Positions 15,663 to 24,157 of a stretch of 64,000 nt of DNA are shown piece after piece. A program made the position numbers and the translations under genes. Under the pieces are notes generated by a model. It worked only from the letters and a program-made list of their open reading frames with translations. It had not been told where the DNA came from and did no database searches. Source of the DNA: Bacillus sp. cl95 (GTDB lineage Bacteria; Bacillota; Bacilli; Bacillales; Cytobacillaceae); NCBI RefSeq assembly GCF_900115925.1, contig NZ_FOYF01000004.1, positions 148,507 through 212,506 on the forward strand, in the 5' to 3' direction. The first letter of the stretch is position 1. Each line of letters begins with the position of its first letter.

Positions 15663-16298
15663 ATGTACGCACAAACAAGAAATCAATTTATGCCTTCTAT
15701 ATTGAGGACTTTCGCACTATCACTGGCCTTTGCTATTCTAGGTGCTTTCGCTGGTGTGTTTGTACCGACAGGATTATTCCTGCCACTTGCAATCATTGAA
15801 ATTGGAATGCTCGTATTCGCATTCTTTTTACGACGCAAAAAAGCGATCTCATACACATTCCTATATGTATTCACGACGATTTCGGGAATCACTACTTATC
15901 CAATTGTAGCCCATTACACAGCTTTGGCAGGTGCTAACGTTGTTTTCATGGCCCTAGCTACAACAACAACTGTTTTCACTGGTCTAGCGATTTACGCAAC
16001 AAAAACGAAACGTGATTTATCTTTCCTAGGCGGCATGCTGATGGCAGCATTGCTAGCTTTAATCGCCATTTCAATCTTTAGCTTTATCTGGCCGTTAAGT
16101 TCTACTGGAATGCTTGCATTTTCTTTCATCGGCGTTCTGGTATTCAGTGGTTATGTACTTTTCGATTTCAACCGTATGAAGCACTATGGCATTAGTGCTG
16201 AACATGTTCCTTTGATGGCATTGAACCTGTATCTTGATTTCATTAACTTGTTCTTAAGCATTCTTCGTATTTTCGGAATTCTAGGAAGCGACGATTAA
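15663..16298 (+). CDS. yetJ: Bax inhibitor-1 family membrane protein (YetJ type)
   Basis: Seven-helix membrane protein; the B. subtilis relative YetJ is a pH-sensitive calcium leak channel. The 211 residues include C-terminal acidic residues in VLFDFNRMKHYG and LNLYLDFINLFL, the positions of the YetJ Asp pair that acts as pH sensor. ATG 15663 has AGGTGA eight bases upstream; a GTG at 15651 lacks this. A terminator follows. Confidence 0.88.
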   Translation: MYAQTRNQFMPSILRTFALSLAFAILGAFAGVFVPTGLFLPLAIIEIGMLVFAFFLRRKKAISYTFLYVFTTISGITTYPIVAHYTALAGANVVFMALATTTTVFTGLAIYATKTKRDLSFLGGMLMAALLALIAISIFSFIWPLSSTGMLAFSFIGVLVFSGYVLFDFNRMKHYGISAEHVPLMALNLYLDFINLFLSILRIFGILGSDD

Positions 16299-16320
16299 AA
16301 ATTCTCCCATGGTGGAGATC

Positions 16321-16357
16321 AAAGGCTCTGAGCGGCACTTGCCATTCAGAGCCTTTT
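16321..16357 (+). terminator. Terminator after yetJ
   Basis: Stem AAAGGCTCTGA/TCAGAGCCTTTT with a 14-base loop and a T run. Confidence 0.85.
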
Positions 16358-16403
16358 ACTATGTTAAGATGGGTGTACACTTTCCATGAATGGAGGTTAT
16401 TGA

Positions 16404-16964
16404 ATGAATTATCAATTAGAAAGCACTTCGTCAGAAACTCCTGTATTATTGAGTGAACTCATCAACGGAAAAAGATCTGTTGTTGTTTTCGTCCGCCACC
16501 TTGGTTGACCAGTCTGCCGTGAATATCTTACGCAGTTGCGTGAGCGAATAAATGAAATTACTGAAAAAGGTTACCAAGTTATTGTTATTGTTCCTTCAAA
16601 GGCTAGTTTTATTAACCAGTTTCTAGATCACTTCGGACCCTATCCTTTTCCGATATTTGGTGACCCATCACGGGCGGCATACAGAGGAATGGGACATGTT
16701 ACGATGCTAAAGTGGAAACTGCTCTTGAAAGCCGGATTAGGTTTTATCACAGGTAAGGTGAAGAACTTCTTCCCTGAAGATAGCCGACAGAAAGAATTTG
16801 TTAAGAAATCAATGAAGACTCAGGATGTTTTTATTCAGGGCGGAACCTGGCTATTCTCCTCTGAAGGAAAATTGTTGTGGCACCATATAGACTCATCTCC
16901 TGAAAATCATGCTAGCATAGATGACGTCATTCATCACATAAAAAACCAAGGCAGAACCCTATGA
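16404..16964 (+). CDS. Probable selenoprotein: AhpC/TSA_2-type thioredoxin-fold protein, Sec35 in a UxxC motif
   Basis: Thioredoxin-fold redox protein of the peroxiredoxin-like group. From ATG 16404 (TGGAGG eight bases upstream) the frame runs through one TGA at 16506-16508 to give 186 residues. The TGA is the first residue of the redox motif: VRHLG-U-PVCREYL, where relatives have GCPxC. Sec35 and Cys38 thus form UxxC. Downstream features fit the family: a parallel strand VIVIVPSKASF, FPIFGDPSRAAYRGMG, and QGGTWLFSSEGKLLW. A SECIS-like hairpin begins 18 bases after the TGA. Without recoding, only the 142-residue part from 16536 would be called. This family contains known selenoproteins (SelU-like). 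The pseudogene alternative is weak given the matching hairpin and second Sec gene. Confidence 0.87.
16527..16544 (+). promoter_or_regulatory. Bacterial SECIS-like hairpin of the UxxC gene
   Basis: Stem CTTACGC/GCGTGAG (7 bp, one G-U) closes the loop AGTT. The loop starts 25 bases after the TGA and has G at its second position, within the bacterial SECIS rules. Confidence 0.75.
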
Positions 16965-16980
16965 GGCCCTGCCTTGGTTT
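16943..16980. terminator. Bidirectional terminator between the UxxC gene and corA
   Basis: Perfect 12-bp stem AAACCAAGGCAG/CTGCCTTGGTTT. The upstream stop codon lies in the loop. Confidence 0.85.
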
Positions 16981-17926
16981 ATTTAAAAAATGTATTCCGT
17001 TTCTTTCCCTTTAGAATATCTCCAAACCAGCCCTTTTTCTTGAGCAACATATACAAAGCTATAGTTGTTCCACCAATCAGAATAAGAGAAATTAAATAAC
17101 CAAACTTCCACTTTAATTCTGGCATATGGTCGAAATTCATCCCCCATAATGCTCCCCAAGCCATTACTGGTGTAAATAGTGTCGTCATCACTGTTAGCGT
17201 CTTCATGATTTCATTTCCTCGATGGGAAGAGACCACTTCTTCAAGGTTAATCAACGTGTCCATCTCTTGTTCATAGCCTTCAATTAACATGAGACCCCGA
17301 TCGATCCTTTTGCATGTTCGCTGATATTCCATTGTTTCCACTATCGAGTCTCCGAAGGCTTCGTCTAGGCTCATTTTTATTTCTCTTATTGGCATCATCA
17401 AATGCTTGGCGACCAATAATTCATGTCGGCATTGATAGATTTCCTCGAGAATGGTTGTACTATTTTGTTCTTTGACCTTCCAGAACAAATCGTTCAGTCT
17501 TAATTCAAATTGGTCAATCTTTATTAGGTTTCGCTTCATAATTTCTCCCAATAAGATTGCAAATCCTTCAATTGCATTGTCTGCATACTCCATATGTTTT
17601 AGCAACGTTGAGTGTACGGGCATACCCTCATTTGAAAAATTAAGTCCAGTAGTTACAAAGAATGTTTTTGTAATGAAAAAATTAAAAATCTCAAAATCAT
17701 CTTTTTTTCCAAGGTTCTGCTGATAAACAAGTGCACCGGACACTTTTTCTTCTTCCCTAACCGAAGTATCCACTTTTAGAAAATTAGTATTGCGTCTATC
17801 TATATCCTTTTTCCATTCTTCTAAGGAAAGAGACGAATACTGTTTTGCTAACTCAACAATCTTTGTAGTTTCAGTATCATCTAACTGATACCATTTCCAT
17901 TCCTCATCATGAAACTTGTGCTCCAT
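16979..17926 (-). CDS. corA: CorA-family magnesium/divalent metal transporter
   Basis: Pentameric membrane channel for Mg2+ or related divalent ions. The 315 residues form a long acidic and helical cytosolic domain, then two C-terminal membrane helices with the signature GMNF between them (ALWGMNFDHMPEL) and a basic tail. The start chosen is ATG 17926, preceded by AGGAGA at seven bases; the open frame reaches 18040 but has no ribosome site there. Zinc or cobalt as the true substrate cannot be excluded. Confidence 0.85.
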   Translation of the reverse strand: MEHKFHDEEWKWYQLDDTETTKIVELAKQYSSLSLEEWKKDIDRRNTNFLKVDTSVREEEKVSGALVYQQNLGKKDDFEIFNFFITKTFFVTTGLNFSNEGMPVHSTLLKHMEYADNAIEGFAILLGEIMKRNLIKIDQFELRLNDLFWKVKEQNSTTILEEIYQCRHELLVAKHLMMPIREIKMSLDEAFGDSIVETMEYQRTCKRIDRGLMLIEGYEQEMDTLINLEEVVSSHRGNEIMKTLTVMTTLFTPVMAWGALWGMNFDHMPELKWKFGYLISLILIGGTTIALYMLLKKKGWFGDILKGKKRNTFFK

Positions 17927-18119
17927 CTTCTCATCTCCTGCAAGACCCATCTGGTATCCGTCCATAATATATAGATTTAGATTCCCCAAATCATCTTCAA
18001 AAAAACATTTCCTATAAATGGAACATTCTCCAATTATCATGTGGTTTTATATATTTTGGAGTGGGTAAATATAAGAACAAAGGTTAAGAAATACCTTATT
18101 CAAGGAGGAATGATGGAAT

Positions 18120-18383
18120 ATGAGAAACTCACGTCAAGTAGGTTCGTTCGTACTAGCAGGCGTAGGCATAGGTACTGCGGTTTGGTTAGCTTTAAGACCC
18201 GGTAATACAAAAATGCAAAATCTCTATTCTACTGTGAAAAATAGGTTTTTCCCTTCAACTTCTCTTGCTACACCACCTATTGAAAAAGCTGGACACCCTG
18301 ACCCCCATGATATCGATGACAACAAAATGGTAAGTGAAGGGGCTATGTATTCTGTAAATTATTACAATGAAAAAGAACAATAA
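18120..18383 (+). CDS. Small protein with one N-terminal membrane segment (87 aa)
   Basis: Residues 8-26 (VGSFVLAGVGIGTAVWLAL) form a membrane or signal-anchor segment; the rest is polar and probably disordered. It resembles YtxH-like stress proteins in layout only. A strong AAGGAGG precedes the ATG, and a strong terminator overlaps the stop codon. It is a complete single-gene unit of unknown function. Confidence 0.65.
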   Translation: MRNSRQVGSFVLAGVGIGTAVWLALRPGNTKMQNLYSTVKNRFFPSTSLATPPIEKAGHPDPHDIDDNKMVSEGAMYSVNYYNEKEQ

Positions 18384-18420
18384 ACAGAGGCGCTTTTGCT
18401 CCTCTGTTTATTGTTCTTTT
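18371..18420 (+). terminator. Strong terminator after the 87-aa gene
   Basis: A 20-bp stem, AAAAGAACAATAAACAGAGG/CCTCTGTTTATTGTTCTTTT, with a 10-base loop and further Ts. Confidence 0.9.
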
Positions 18421-18469
18421 TTCTAAATATTAAAAGGACCAATTTTTCTATCTTAATAGGAGGCAAAGA

Positions 18470-19153
18470 ATGGGTTTTATATTCATATTGGTGTATTTGG
18501 CGATTGTTTTAGCCGTGATTGAAATAAATGTCATTATCTTTACCCTGACAGGCCTGGAAAAGCATATTGCAAGATTCCAGGTCATTTCTATGCTCACAGG
18601 TACTGGATTTACAACCGGCGAATCCGAACTAATCATTGGACATCCGATTCGTCGTCGGGTAGGAGCATTTCTCATATTATTTGGCGCCTTCTCTTTGGCA
18701 GTTGTGATTTCAGCGATAAGTAGCATTCTATCGGATAATTTCAGAACAAAGGAAATTGCATCTATTGCTGGGTTTTTATTACTAGCGTTAATCATATTAA
18801 AAATACCACCGTTGCAGAAAAAAATAGCTCGCTTTTTCAAAGGTGAACTAAAGAAAAATTTTGACCTGAAAGACCTGCCCATTCGAGACGTATTAATGAC
18901 CAATGAAGAAGACAATTTTTTAGAAGTTCCTATCCATCAAACCTCACATATGATCGGACAGACATTGGTGGATAAGATTACAGATAACGAAGATATAAAT
19001 ATCATGTTTATTAAACGTGGAGATATCGTCATTCGCAAGAAAAGGCTGAATACAAAACTTCAGGCAGGAGATAAAATCGTCCTTTATGGAGATAAGGAAT
19101 TAATGAAAGATAAATTTGAAGAAGAAATTGAAAAGGCTGAATCTGATGAGTAA
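18470..19153 (+). CDS. Membrane protein with C-terminal TrkA-C (RCK-C) domain
   Basis: 227 residues: about three membrane helices in the first 110 residues, then a basic linker and a TrkA-C domain (about 140-220) that ends with LQAGDKIVLYGDKELM. RCK-C domains sense small ligands in potassium transport proteins. There is no NAD-binding RCK-N part. Between the first two helices, TGTGFTTGESE resembles the pore loops of Trk/Ktr proteins, but a single such loop cannot make the usual filter alone. A potassium role is inference. TAGGAGG precedes the ATG. Confidence 0.7.
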   Translation: MGFIFILVYLAIVLAVIEINVIIFTLTGLEKHIARFQVISMLTGTGFTTGESELIIGHPIRRRVGAFLILFGAFSLAVVISAISSILSDNFRTKEIASIAGFLLLALIILKIPPLQKKIARFFKGELKKNFDLKDLPIRDVLMTNEEDNFLEVPIHQTSHMIGQTLVDKITDNEDINIMFIKRGDIVIRKKRLNTKLQAGDKIVLYGDKELMKDKFEEEIEKAESDE

Positions 19154-19279
19154 TTCTTCAATGCAAGAATCTGAAAGATTTTTTTAATAAAAATATCCAT
19201 TTCTACTATGGCCATAGTGCAAAATACCCATTAGAATAGAAAAGGAAAATTATTCTATTCTTTCTAAGGGGGAACACAA

Positions 19280-19732
19280 ATGACGCTTTACAGTTTTATC
19301 GTACTTATTCATGTCATTGCTGCGGTAACAGGACTTGGCGCGAGCTTTGCAATGCCAGTGGTCATGAAAAGTGCAAAAAACGCAACACAAGCAAGATTTT
19401 CATTAGAACTAAACACCAAAATTGAGATATTTGCGAAAGTCGGTAGTATTATACTTTTGGCTACCGGGCTAATTTTAGGATTCATAAATACAGGATTATT
19501 TTCACAAGGATGGTACATCGCATCATTGTTAATCTACGTTCTTGTACAGCCAATTGTTGCTGGCATCATGCCTAAGAAAATGAAGCAAATGGACCTTATT
19601 CTTAAGGAGTATAAGGGAGATACACTACCTGATTCATATAACAAATTGAATGCCGAACTTAAACCGTTTAATGGTGCGATTCACGCTGCAGCAGTTATCT
19701 TGATCGTACTTATGTCAGTAAAACCATTCTAA
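19280..19732 (+). CDS. DUF2269-family membrane protein
   Basis: 150 residues with four membrane helices. The first helix carries FIVLIHVIAAVTGLGASF, typical of this family, and a His later in FNGAIHAAAVILIVL. Function unknown; conserved His residues suggest a cofactor or metal in the membrane. AAGGGGG precedes the ATG and a clean terminator follows. Confidence 0.75.
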   Translation: MTLYSFIVLIHVIAAVTGLGASFAMPVVMKSAKNATQARFSLELNTKIEIFAKVGSIILLATGLILGFINTGLFSQGWYIASLLIYVLVQPIVAGIMPKKMKQMDLILKEYKGDTLPDSYNKLNAELKPFNGAIHAAAVILIVLMSVKPF

Positions 19733-19738
19733 ATTGGC

Positions 19739-19767
19739 AAAACACCGGGACTATACCCGGTGTTTTT
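19739..19767 (+). terminator. Terminator after the DUF2269 gene
   Basis: Perfect stem AAAACACCGGG/CCCGGTGTTTT with a 6-base loop and a T run. Confidence 0.88.
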
Positions 19768-19870
19768 ACTTATGTTTAAGTTTCTTATAATACGCAGCTT
19801 TATACAGATGATAAAAAATAATATTTCACTTTTAGAGAATTATTACACTCTGTGTTAATCCTTCTTCCCA

Positions 19871-19954
19871 TTCTATTTGTGTAATTGTTCGATTTACTTG
19901 GGTAATTCTCACTTTTACTCGCGCAAATCTCGATTCTACTCGCGCCTGTCGAAA
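19871..19954. repeat. Imperfect 21-bp tandem array, four units
   Basis: Units begin at 19871, 19892, 19913 and 19934 with no gap. Aligned cores are TATTTGTGTAATT, TACTTGGGTAATT, TACTCGCGCAAAT and TACTCGCGCCTGT. The first half is close to the array at 41121, and the second half to the one at 29521. It lies between convergent genes. Confidence 0.75.
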
Positions 19955-19975
19955 TTCAGACACAAGTCAGCCACT

Positions 19976-20398
19976 TTACTCCCCTGATTGAACTTCTTCT
20001 AGCTTCATCATCGCCCCATAATACTGCTGAGCTGTAGTGAAGCAAATGAAGGCACAAAGTTCGCTGATTTCTCCTTCAGAAAATTCCTCTTTTAATATCT
20101 TAAAAGTCTCTTCAGATATATCTCCCTTTTGCTTTAAGAACACTTCTGCAAATCCTACGGCTAGGGAAGTTTTCTCATCATATAAATGAGGATCAGGTTT
20201 TCCTTTTGCTTTGCAATATTCACAGCCATTACTTTGAGCCAATGTCCTCCTTACTTGCTCCTTTAATATGGAGGAAAGCAGTTCGTCACCTTCTAAACTT
20301 TCTCCTAAAACAGTCCAAGCTTCCATCACTTTTTTGTTATGTCCTAACAACTTTTGAAACGGGGTCTTTCCATATTCTGATTCTTTAATTCTTGCCAT
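19976..20398 (-). CDS. AhpD-like (carboxymuconolactone decarboxylase fold) protein with CxxC
   Basis: An all-helical 140-residue protein of the AhpD-like group. The redox pair is CEYC in QSNGCEYCKAKG; a typical AhpD helix follows. Such proteins reduce peroxiredoxins or handle peroxides. The catalytic pair uses Cys here, not Sec. The ATG at 20398 sits eight bases after AGGAGG and is preferred to the ATG two codons upstream. The gene is divergent from an Lrp-type regulator that may control it. Confidence 0.78.
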   Translation of the reverse strand: MARIKESEYGKTPFQKLLGHNKKVMEAWTVLGESLEGDELLSSILKEQVRRTLAQSNGCEYCKAKGKPDPHLYDEKTSLAVGFAEVFLKQKGDISEETFKILKEEFSEGEISELCAFICFTTAQQYYGAMMKLEEVQSGE

Positions 20399-20520
20399 TT
20401 CCATCTCCTCCTTGTTAAATTAATGATAATAAACCATTAATCTTTTTTACATTAAATTCGAAACCTGTTTACCTAATTTCTTTTTAGAAATAAACAAATA
20501 GTGAAAGGTCGACATTAAAT

Positions 20521-20955
20521 TTGAAAATAGATGCGATTGATAAAAAAATCATTGATGAATTATCGAAAAATAGTCGACTATCGATGAGCGAATTAGGAAG
20601 GAGAATCAATCTTTCCTCTCCATCCGTGACAGAACGCGTCAGACAAATGGAGTCTTATGGAATCATCAAGAAATACACATTGGAAGTTGATTATGAAAAG
20701 CTTGGCTATCCTATACAATGCTTAATCGAAGCAACGGTCAAAAACGGTGATTATAAAGCATTCAAAAGTGTTATCGAGAGTTTGCCAAACTTGGAATTTT
20801 GTTATCGAATTGCAGGCAATGCCTGTTACATGCTTAAAATGCAATTCGAAACTTTTGCGAAAGCAGAGGAATTTATAAATGTGATCAATCCATATGCCCA
20901 GACTGTCACACACTTCATTTTTTCTCGAGTTGAGACAACTCTAAAAATGGAATAA
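20521..20955 (+). CDS. Lrp/AsnC-family transcription regulator
   Basis: 144 residues: an N-terminal winged helix-turn-helix (LDKKIIDEL-type start, SMSELGRRINLSSPSVTERVRQME) and a C-terminal RAM ligand-binding domain (CLIEATVKNGDYKAF...YRIAGNACYML). The TTG start at 20521 fits the family start. The 122-base gap to the divergent AhpD-like gene is the likely operator region. The ligand is unknown. Confidence 0.88.
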   Translation: MKIDAIDKKIIDELSKNSRLSMSELGRRINLSSPSVTERVRQMESYGIIKKYTLEVDYEKLGYPIQCLIEATVKNGDYKAFKSVIESLPNLEFCYRIAGNACYMLKMQFETFAKAEEFINVINPYAQTVTHFIFSRVETTLKME

Positions 20956-20997
20956 ACAAAAAGATCGCCTACCATGTAGACGATCTTTTTGTTTATT
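20951..20997. terminator. Bidirectional terminator between lrp-type gene and liaR
   Basis: Perfect 17-bp stem AATAAACAAAAAGATCG/CGATCTTTTTGTTTATT. Confidence 0.9.
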
Positions 20998-21629
20998 TAA
21001 CCGACAAGAGAATGTTTAAAGGCATAAATGACTGCTTGCGTACGGTCTTGAACACCTAATTTGCTCAAGATATTGCTTACATGCGTTTTCACTGTTTTTA
21101 AGGCGATAAAAAGCTCGTCTGCAATTTCCTGATTTGTCTTCCCTTCCGTCATAAGCATGAGGATTTCAAGCTCTCGGCTTGTTAAGTCCTCATGTGGAAA
21201 ATGCTCATTTTTCTGACGCATTTTCATCATCATTTTGCCTGTCACTTCTGGCTCAAGAACAGATTGACCATGGTATGTAGCCCTCACCGCATTCGCAATC
21301 TCACTTGCCTTTGAAGTTTTTAGCATGTAGCTAGAAGCACCTGCTTCAAGTGCCGGATATACTTTCTCGTCATCAAGGAAACTCGTGACAATAATAACCT
21401 TTGCTTCTGGCCATTTTTCAATAATCTGTCTGGTCGCTTCAATTCCGTCCATTTCCTTCATGACAAGATCCATCAGGATAATATCAGGTCTTAATTCTAG
21501 CGCCAACTCAACACCTGTTCTTCCGTTATCCGCTTCTCCAATGACTTCAATATCCTCTTGTGCAGATAAATACGAGGAAACTCCGATCCTCACCATTTCA
21601 TGGTCATCAACGAACACCACTTTAATCAT
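20997..21629 (-). CDS. liaR: Cell-envelope stress response regulator LiaR
   Basis: NarL-type response regulator, 210 residues. Receiver domain with phosphoryl Asp54 ([12 protein letters not shown]) and a LuxR-type helix-turn-helix ([27 protein letters not shown] region; here SRELEILML). It activates the lia promoter when phosphorylated by LiaS. The start [11 protein letters not shown] at 21629 fits the B. subtilis length and overlaps liaS by 8 bases, with GAGGGTG upstream. Confidence 0.95.
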   Translation of the reverse strand: MIKVVFVDDHEMVRIGVSSYLSAQEDIEVIGEADNGRTGVELALELRPDIILMDLVMKEMDGIEATRQIIEKWPEAKVIIVTSFLDDEKVYPALEAGASSYMLKTSKASEIANAVRATYHGQSVLEPEVTGKMMMKMRQKNEHFPHEDLTSRELEILMLMTEGKTNQEIADELFIALKTVKTHVSNILSKLGVQDRTQAVIYAFKHSLVG

Positions 21630-22665
21630 TTGCAGCACCCTCATTCAATATCATTGGAACTTTTACTTCAAGACGTGTTCCTTTATCTTTAAGACTAACA
21701 ACCTTTAACGTGCCGCCAACTTCCAAAGCACGTTCATGCATATTCTGCAAGCCGTAGGAGCCTGCTTTGGAACCATCTTCAAAACCGATTCCATCATCCG
21801 CAACCCTTAAGATAATCAAGTCATCGCGTTTAATAAGCAAAACTTCCAGTTTGGTGGCTTTAGAATGTCTGAGAGTGTTAGATACAGACTCTTGAAGAAT
21901 CCGAAAAAGATGATCTTCTAATCCCTTATCCAACGGGAACGCTTCAACCTTCCAGTGTATGTTCATGGTGACCTTCTGTGATAATTCGATTAATAGCTCT
22001 TCAATTCCTTCTTGTAGCGTCTTGTCTTTTAAAGCTACAGGTCGGAGGTGAAGTAGTAGTGCTCGCATCTCTAATTGTGATTGATGAATCATTTCTTCAA
22101 CCATTTTCAGTTGCTTTGATTGGCGGTCTTCCTTTTCACTCAATGGTTCCGTTATCGCCGACATCATCATGGAAGCCGCAAAAAGCTGTTGACTGACTGA
22201 ATCATGCAATTCCCTCGCCAAACGGTTTCGTTCCTGGGAGATAATTTCTTGAATCCTTCCCTCAATGTCTTCTACCTTCTCAGTTGCTAACCTTTGGGAA
22301 AGTATAGTTTGTTCAGTCATTTGCTTGTAAATTTTACTTATTCTTCTTTGAATGGATTGAACTTCGGAAAAATTGGCATCAGCCTTGAACTCAAGCTGTC
22401 TTCCTTCTTCAAGGGAATGTACGGCTTTATCGATAGCAGCAAATTGGTTACGCCAATAAAAGCCTGAAACCAGGCCGAATACTATGGCAACGGCGATACT
22501 AAAAGCAGGAATAAACACACCTACAGGTATGTCCATCAATTCTTCATTCCATAAATCCTGCCAAATAAGGTCAGGAATCGCAATGAACATGCCTACTAAA
22601 ATCGTAATGACAATGAAAAATACAAAGAGCGAAGACCAGATAACTTGGCGAAGTACGGCACTCAT
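21622..22665 (-). CDS. liaS: Sensor histidine kinase LiaS
   Basis: Membrane kinase of the intramembrane-sensing type, 347 residues. Two N-terminal helices (about 8-28 and 50-70) flank a very short outside loop, followed by a HAMP-like linker, the HisKA_3 box [18 protein letters not shown] and an ATPase domain ending with [19 protein letters not shown]. It senses lipid II-cycle antibiotics through LiaF. Its ATG overlaps the liaF stop by four bases. Confidence 0.95.
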   Translation of the reverse strand: MSAVLRQVIWSSLFVFFIVITILVGMFIAIPDLIWQDLWNEELMDIPVGVFIPAFSIAVAIVFGLVSGFYWRNQFAAIDKAVHSLEEGRQLEFKADANFSEVQSIQRRISKIYKQMTEQTILSQRLATEKVEDIEGRIQEIISQERNRLARELHDSVSQQLFAASMMMSAITEPLSEKEDRQSKQLKMVEEMIHQSQLEMRALLLHLRPVALKDKTLQEGIEELLIELSQKVTMNIHWKVEAFPLDKGLEDHLFRILQESVSNTLRHSKATKLEVLLIKRDDLIILRVADDGIGFEDGSKAGSYGLQNMHERALEVGGTLKVVSLKDKGTRLEVKVPMILNEGAAND

Positions 22666-23393
22666 ATGCGCTTCACCTCTAAATCTCCTATGAAAAGGGA
22701 TGTAATGATTTTCACTCTTTGCTCGGATTGTAGGAAGTCTGGTGTTTGATATTGCATCACCTGATTGAATACTTTGGTCTCGGCATGATTAAATACTGAT
22801 ACTGTCCCGACTATGCTTGAATGGGAAACATTCACTTCCAGTTCATATGGTACAAGAACTTGAACCTTTCCAATCACATTACGAATGGCAATCACCGTTT
22901 CACCTTTTGGCAGGACCGTGTAACTTAGGTCAATCACTGTATCTCCAACAGCCGCCTGGATATTAATATCGTTCCATTCGTAAACATCATCTGGTGTCCG
23001 CTGTTGTCCGAGTAAGGTATTTTCGAAGAAAGGCTTCGTAATACAAATAGTGTCCTTTGTTTCTTGTTCAGGCAATTTAATTACGGGGAGAATATGTTTA
23101 GGTTCCTTTTTCGAGGAAACAAATTTAATTACGAAATACAGCAAAAGTGCTAACATTAAAAACTTAAAGGTAATCATGGAAAATACGCTAGCACATAGAA
23201 AGATGAGTCCGCCCCAGAAAAGGAATTTCCCTTTCCTTTTTTCAAGAGACTTCTTCCCATAATAGATCATGAGTGACGATACGAATAGCGAAAATATCAC
23301 GCCACTGTTAAAAAAGATGATTTCGAGCAAAAGAACGACACTGCCTATGAAGATGACCCAGCTCAAGTAATTATTTTTAATATTGTTTAGCAT
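22662..23393 (-). CDS. liaF: LiaF, inhibitor of LiaSR signalling
   Basis: Membrane protein of 243 residues that holds LiaS inactive without stress. Four N-terminal helices (to about residue 85) precede a soluble C-terminal beta domain (VIDLSYTVLPKGETVIAIRN..). The start at 23393 has AGGAG nine bases upstream; the ATG three codons earlier is too close to it. It lies downstream of liaH after a weak hairpin, in the operon order liaI-liaH-liaF-liaS-liaR; liaG of B. subtilis is missing. Confidence 0.92.
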   Translation of the reverse strand: MLNNIKNNYLSWVIFIGSVVLLLEIIFFNSGVIFSLFVSSLMIYYGKKSLEKRKGKFLFWGGLIFLCASVFSMITFKFLMLALLLYFVIKFVSSKKEPKHILPVIKLPEQETKDTICITKPFFENTLLGQQRTPDDVYEWNDINIQAAVGDTVIDLSYTVLPKGETVIAIRNVIGKVQVLVPYELEVNVSHSSIVGTVSVFNHAETKVFNQVMQYQTPDFLQSEQRVKIITSLFIGDLEVKRI

Positions 23394-23445
23394 TTCCTTC
23401 ATCTCCTAGACCCTTTTAAGATGTGCCACTTCAGAAAAAAGCTTC

Positions 23446-23472
23446 AAAAGGCGCAGATTCCCACGCCTTTTT
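23446..23472 (-). terminator. Hairpin between liaH and liaF
   Basis: Minus-strand stem AAAAAGGCG/CGCCTTTT followed by a few Ts. It probably lowers expression of liaFSR relative to liaIH. Confidence 0.6.
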
Positions 23473-23489
23473 AGAATACCATGTTTGGA

Positions 23490-24137
23490 TTAAGAAATGG
23501 ACGAGATTTCCTCTTTTTTCATTTCTTTTTCTAATTGTGCAATGCGTGCATCTATGGTGCTGCGATAGTAAGAACTATTCACTTGGTGCTCCAGCTTTTC
23601 TAGGTAGTTCTCAATATCCTGAAACTTTGCAAAGGCTTTGTCTCCGTTACCATTTTCATCAAGAACTGTGTTAGCCCGAAGGTTGGCACGCGTGATGTTT
23701 TCCTTGCCCATTAATTCCATGCGGCGGATATGCATATCTTTCAACTTGTGCTTCATTTCTTCATATTTACGCTCTAACCCTTGCAATTCATCAATTGTAT
23801 TTTGCAAGGAAACTTTCAATCTTTCTGCACGTTCTGCATATTGAGCGTGTTCTTGTAAGGCGAATTCATAAAGATTCGATTCACCATCTTTAGAGGCAAC
23901 TTCTGCTTGATACTTTCGTTTAGCTGCAAGGTCTGTAGCAAACTGAAGTTCACGAGTAAATTCTTCTTTCAATGTAGATTGACGTTCCAAAAGCTTTCTT
24001 ACTTTTTCAGTTTCCTGTTCGCTTTGGCGTAAATATTGGTTCAATAATGCAATCGGATTTTTACGTTCCTTCGTATCAAGTACTTCGTGCAAATCAGCTG
24101 AGATCGTGTTTTTAATGCGAGTAAATAAGTTTGTCAT
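23490..24137 (-). CDS. liaH: LiaH, PspA/IM30-family membrane-stress protein
   Basis: Phage-shock-protein-like coiled-coil protein, 215 residues, that forms large rings and shields damaged membrane. It starts MTNLFTRIKNTISADLHEVLD and is almost wholly helical, with the family segment NPIALLNQYLRQSEQE and long heptad stretches. AAAGGAGAG lies before the ATG. Twenty bases separate it from liaI. Confidence 0.95.
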   Translation of the reverse strand: MTNLFTRIKNTISADLHEVLDTKERKNPIALLNQYLRQSEQETEKVRKLLERQSTLKEEFTRELQFATDLAAKRKYQAEVASKDGESNLYEFALQEHAQYAERAERLKVSLQNTIDELQGLERKYEEMKHKLKDMHIRRMELMGKENITRANLRANTVLDENGNGDKAFAKFQDIENYLEKLEHQVNSSYYRSTIDARIAQLEKEMKKEEISSIS

Positions 24138-24157
24138 TTTTCCATCTCTCCTTTAGG

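Noticed and set aside
19976-20398. AhpD-like gene as a third selenoprotein
   Set aside because: Both residues of the CEYC motif are Cys codons and the frame is uninterrupted.
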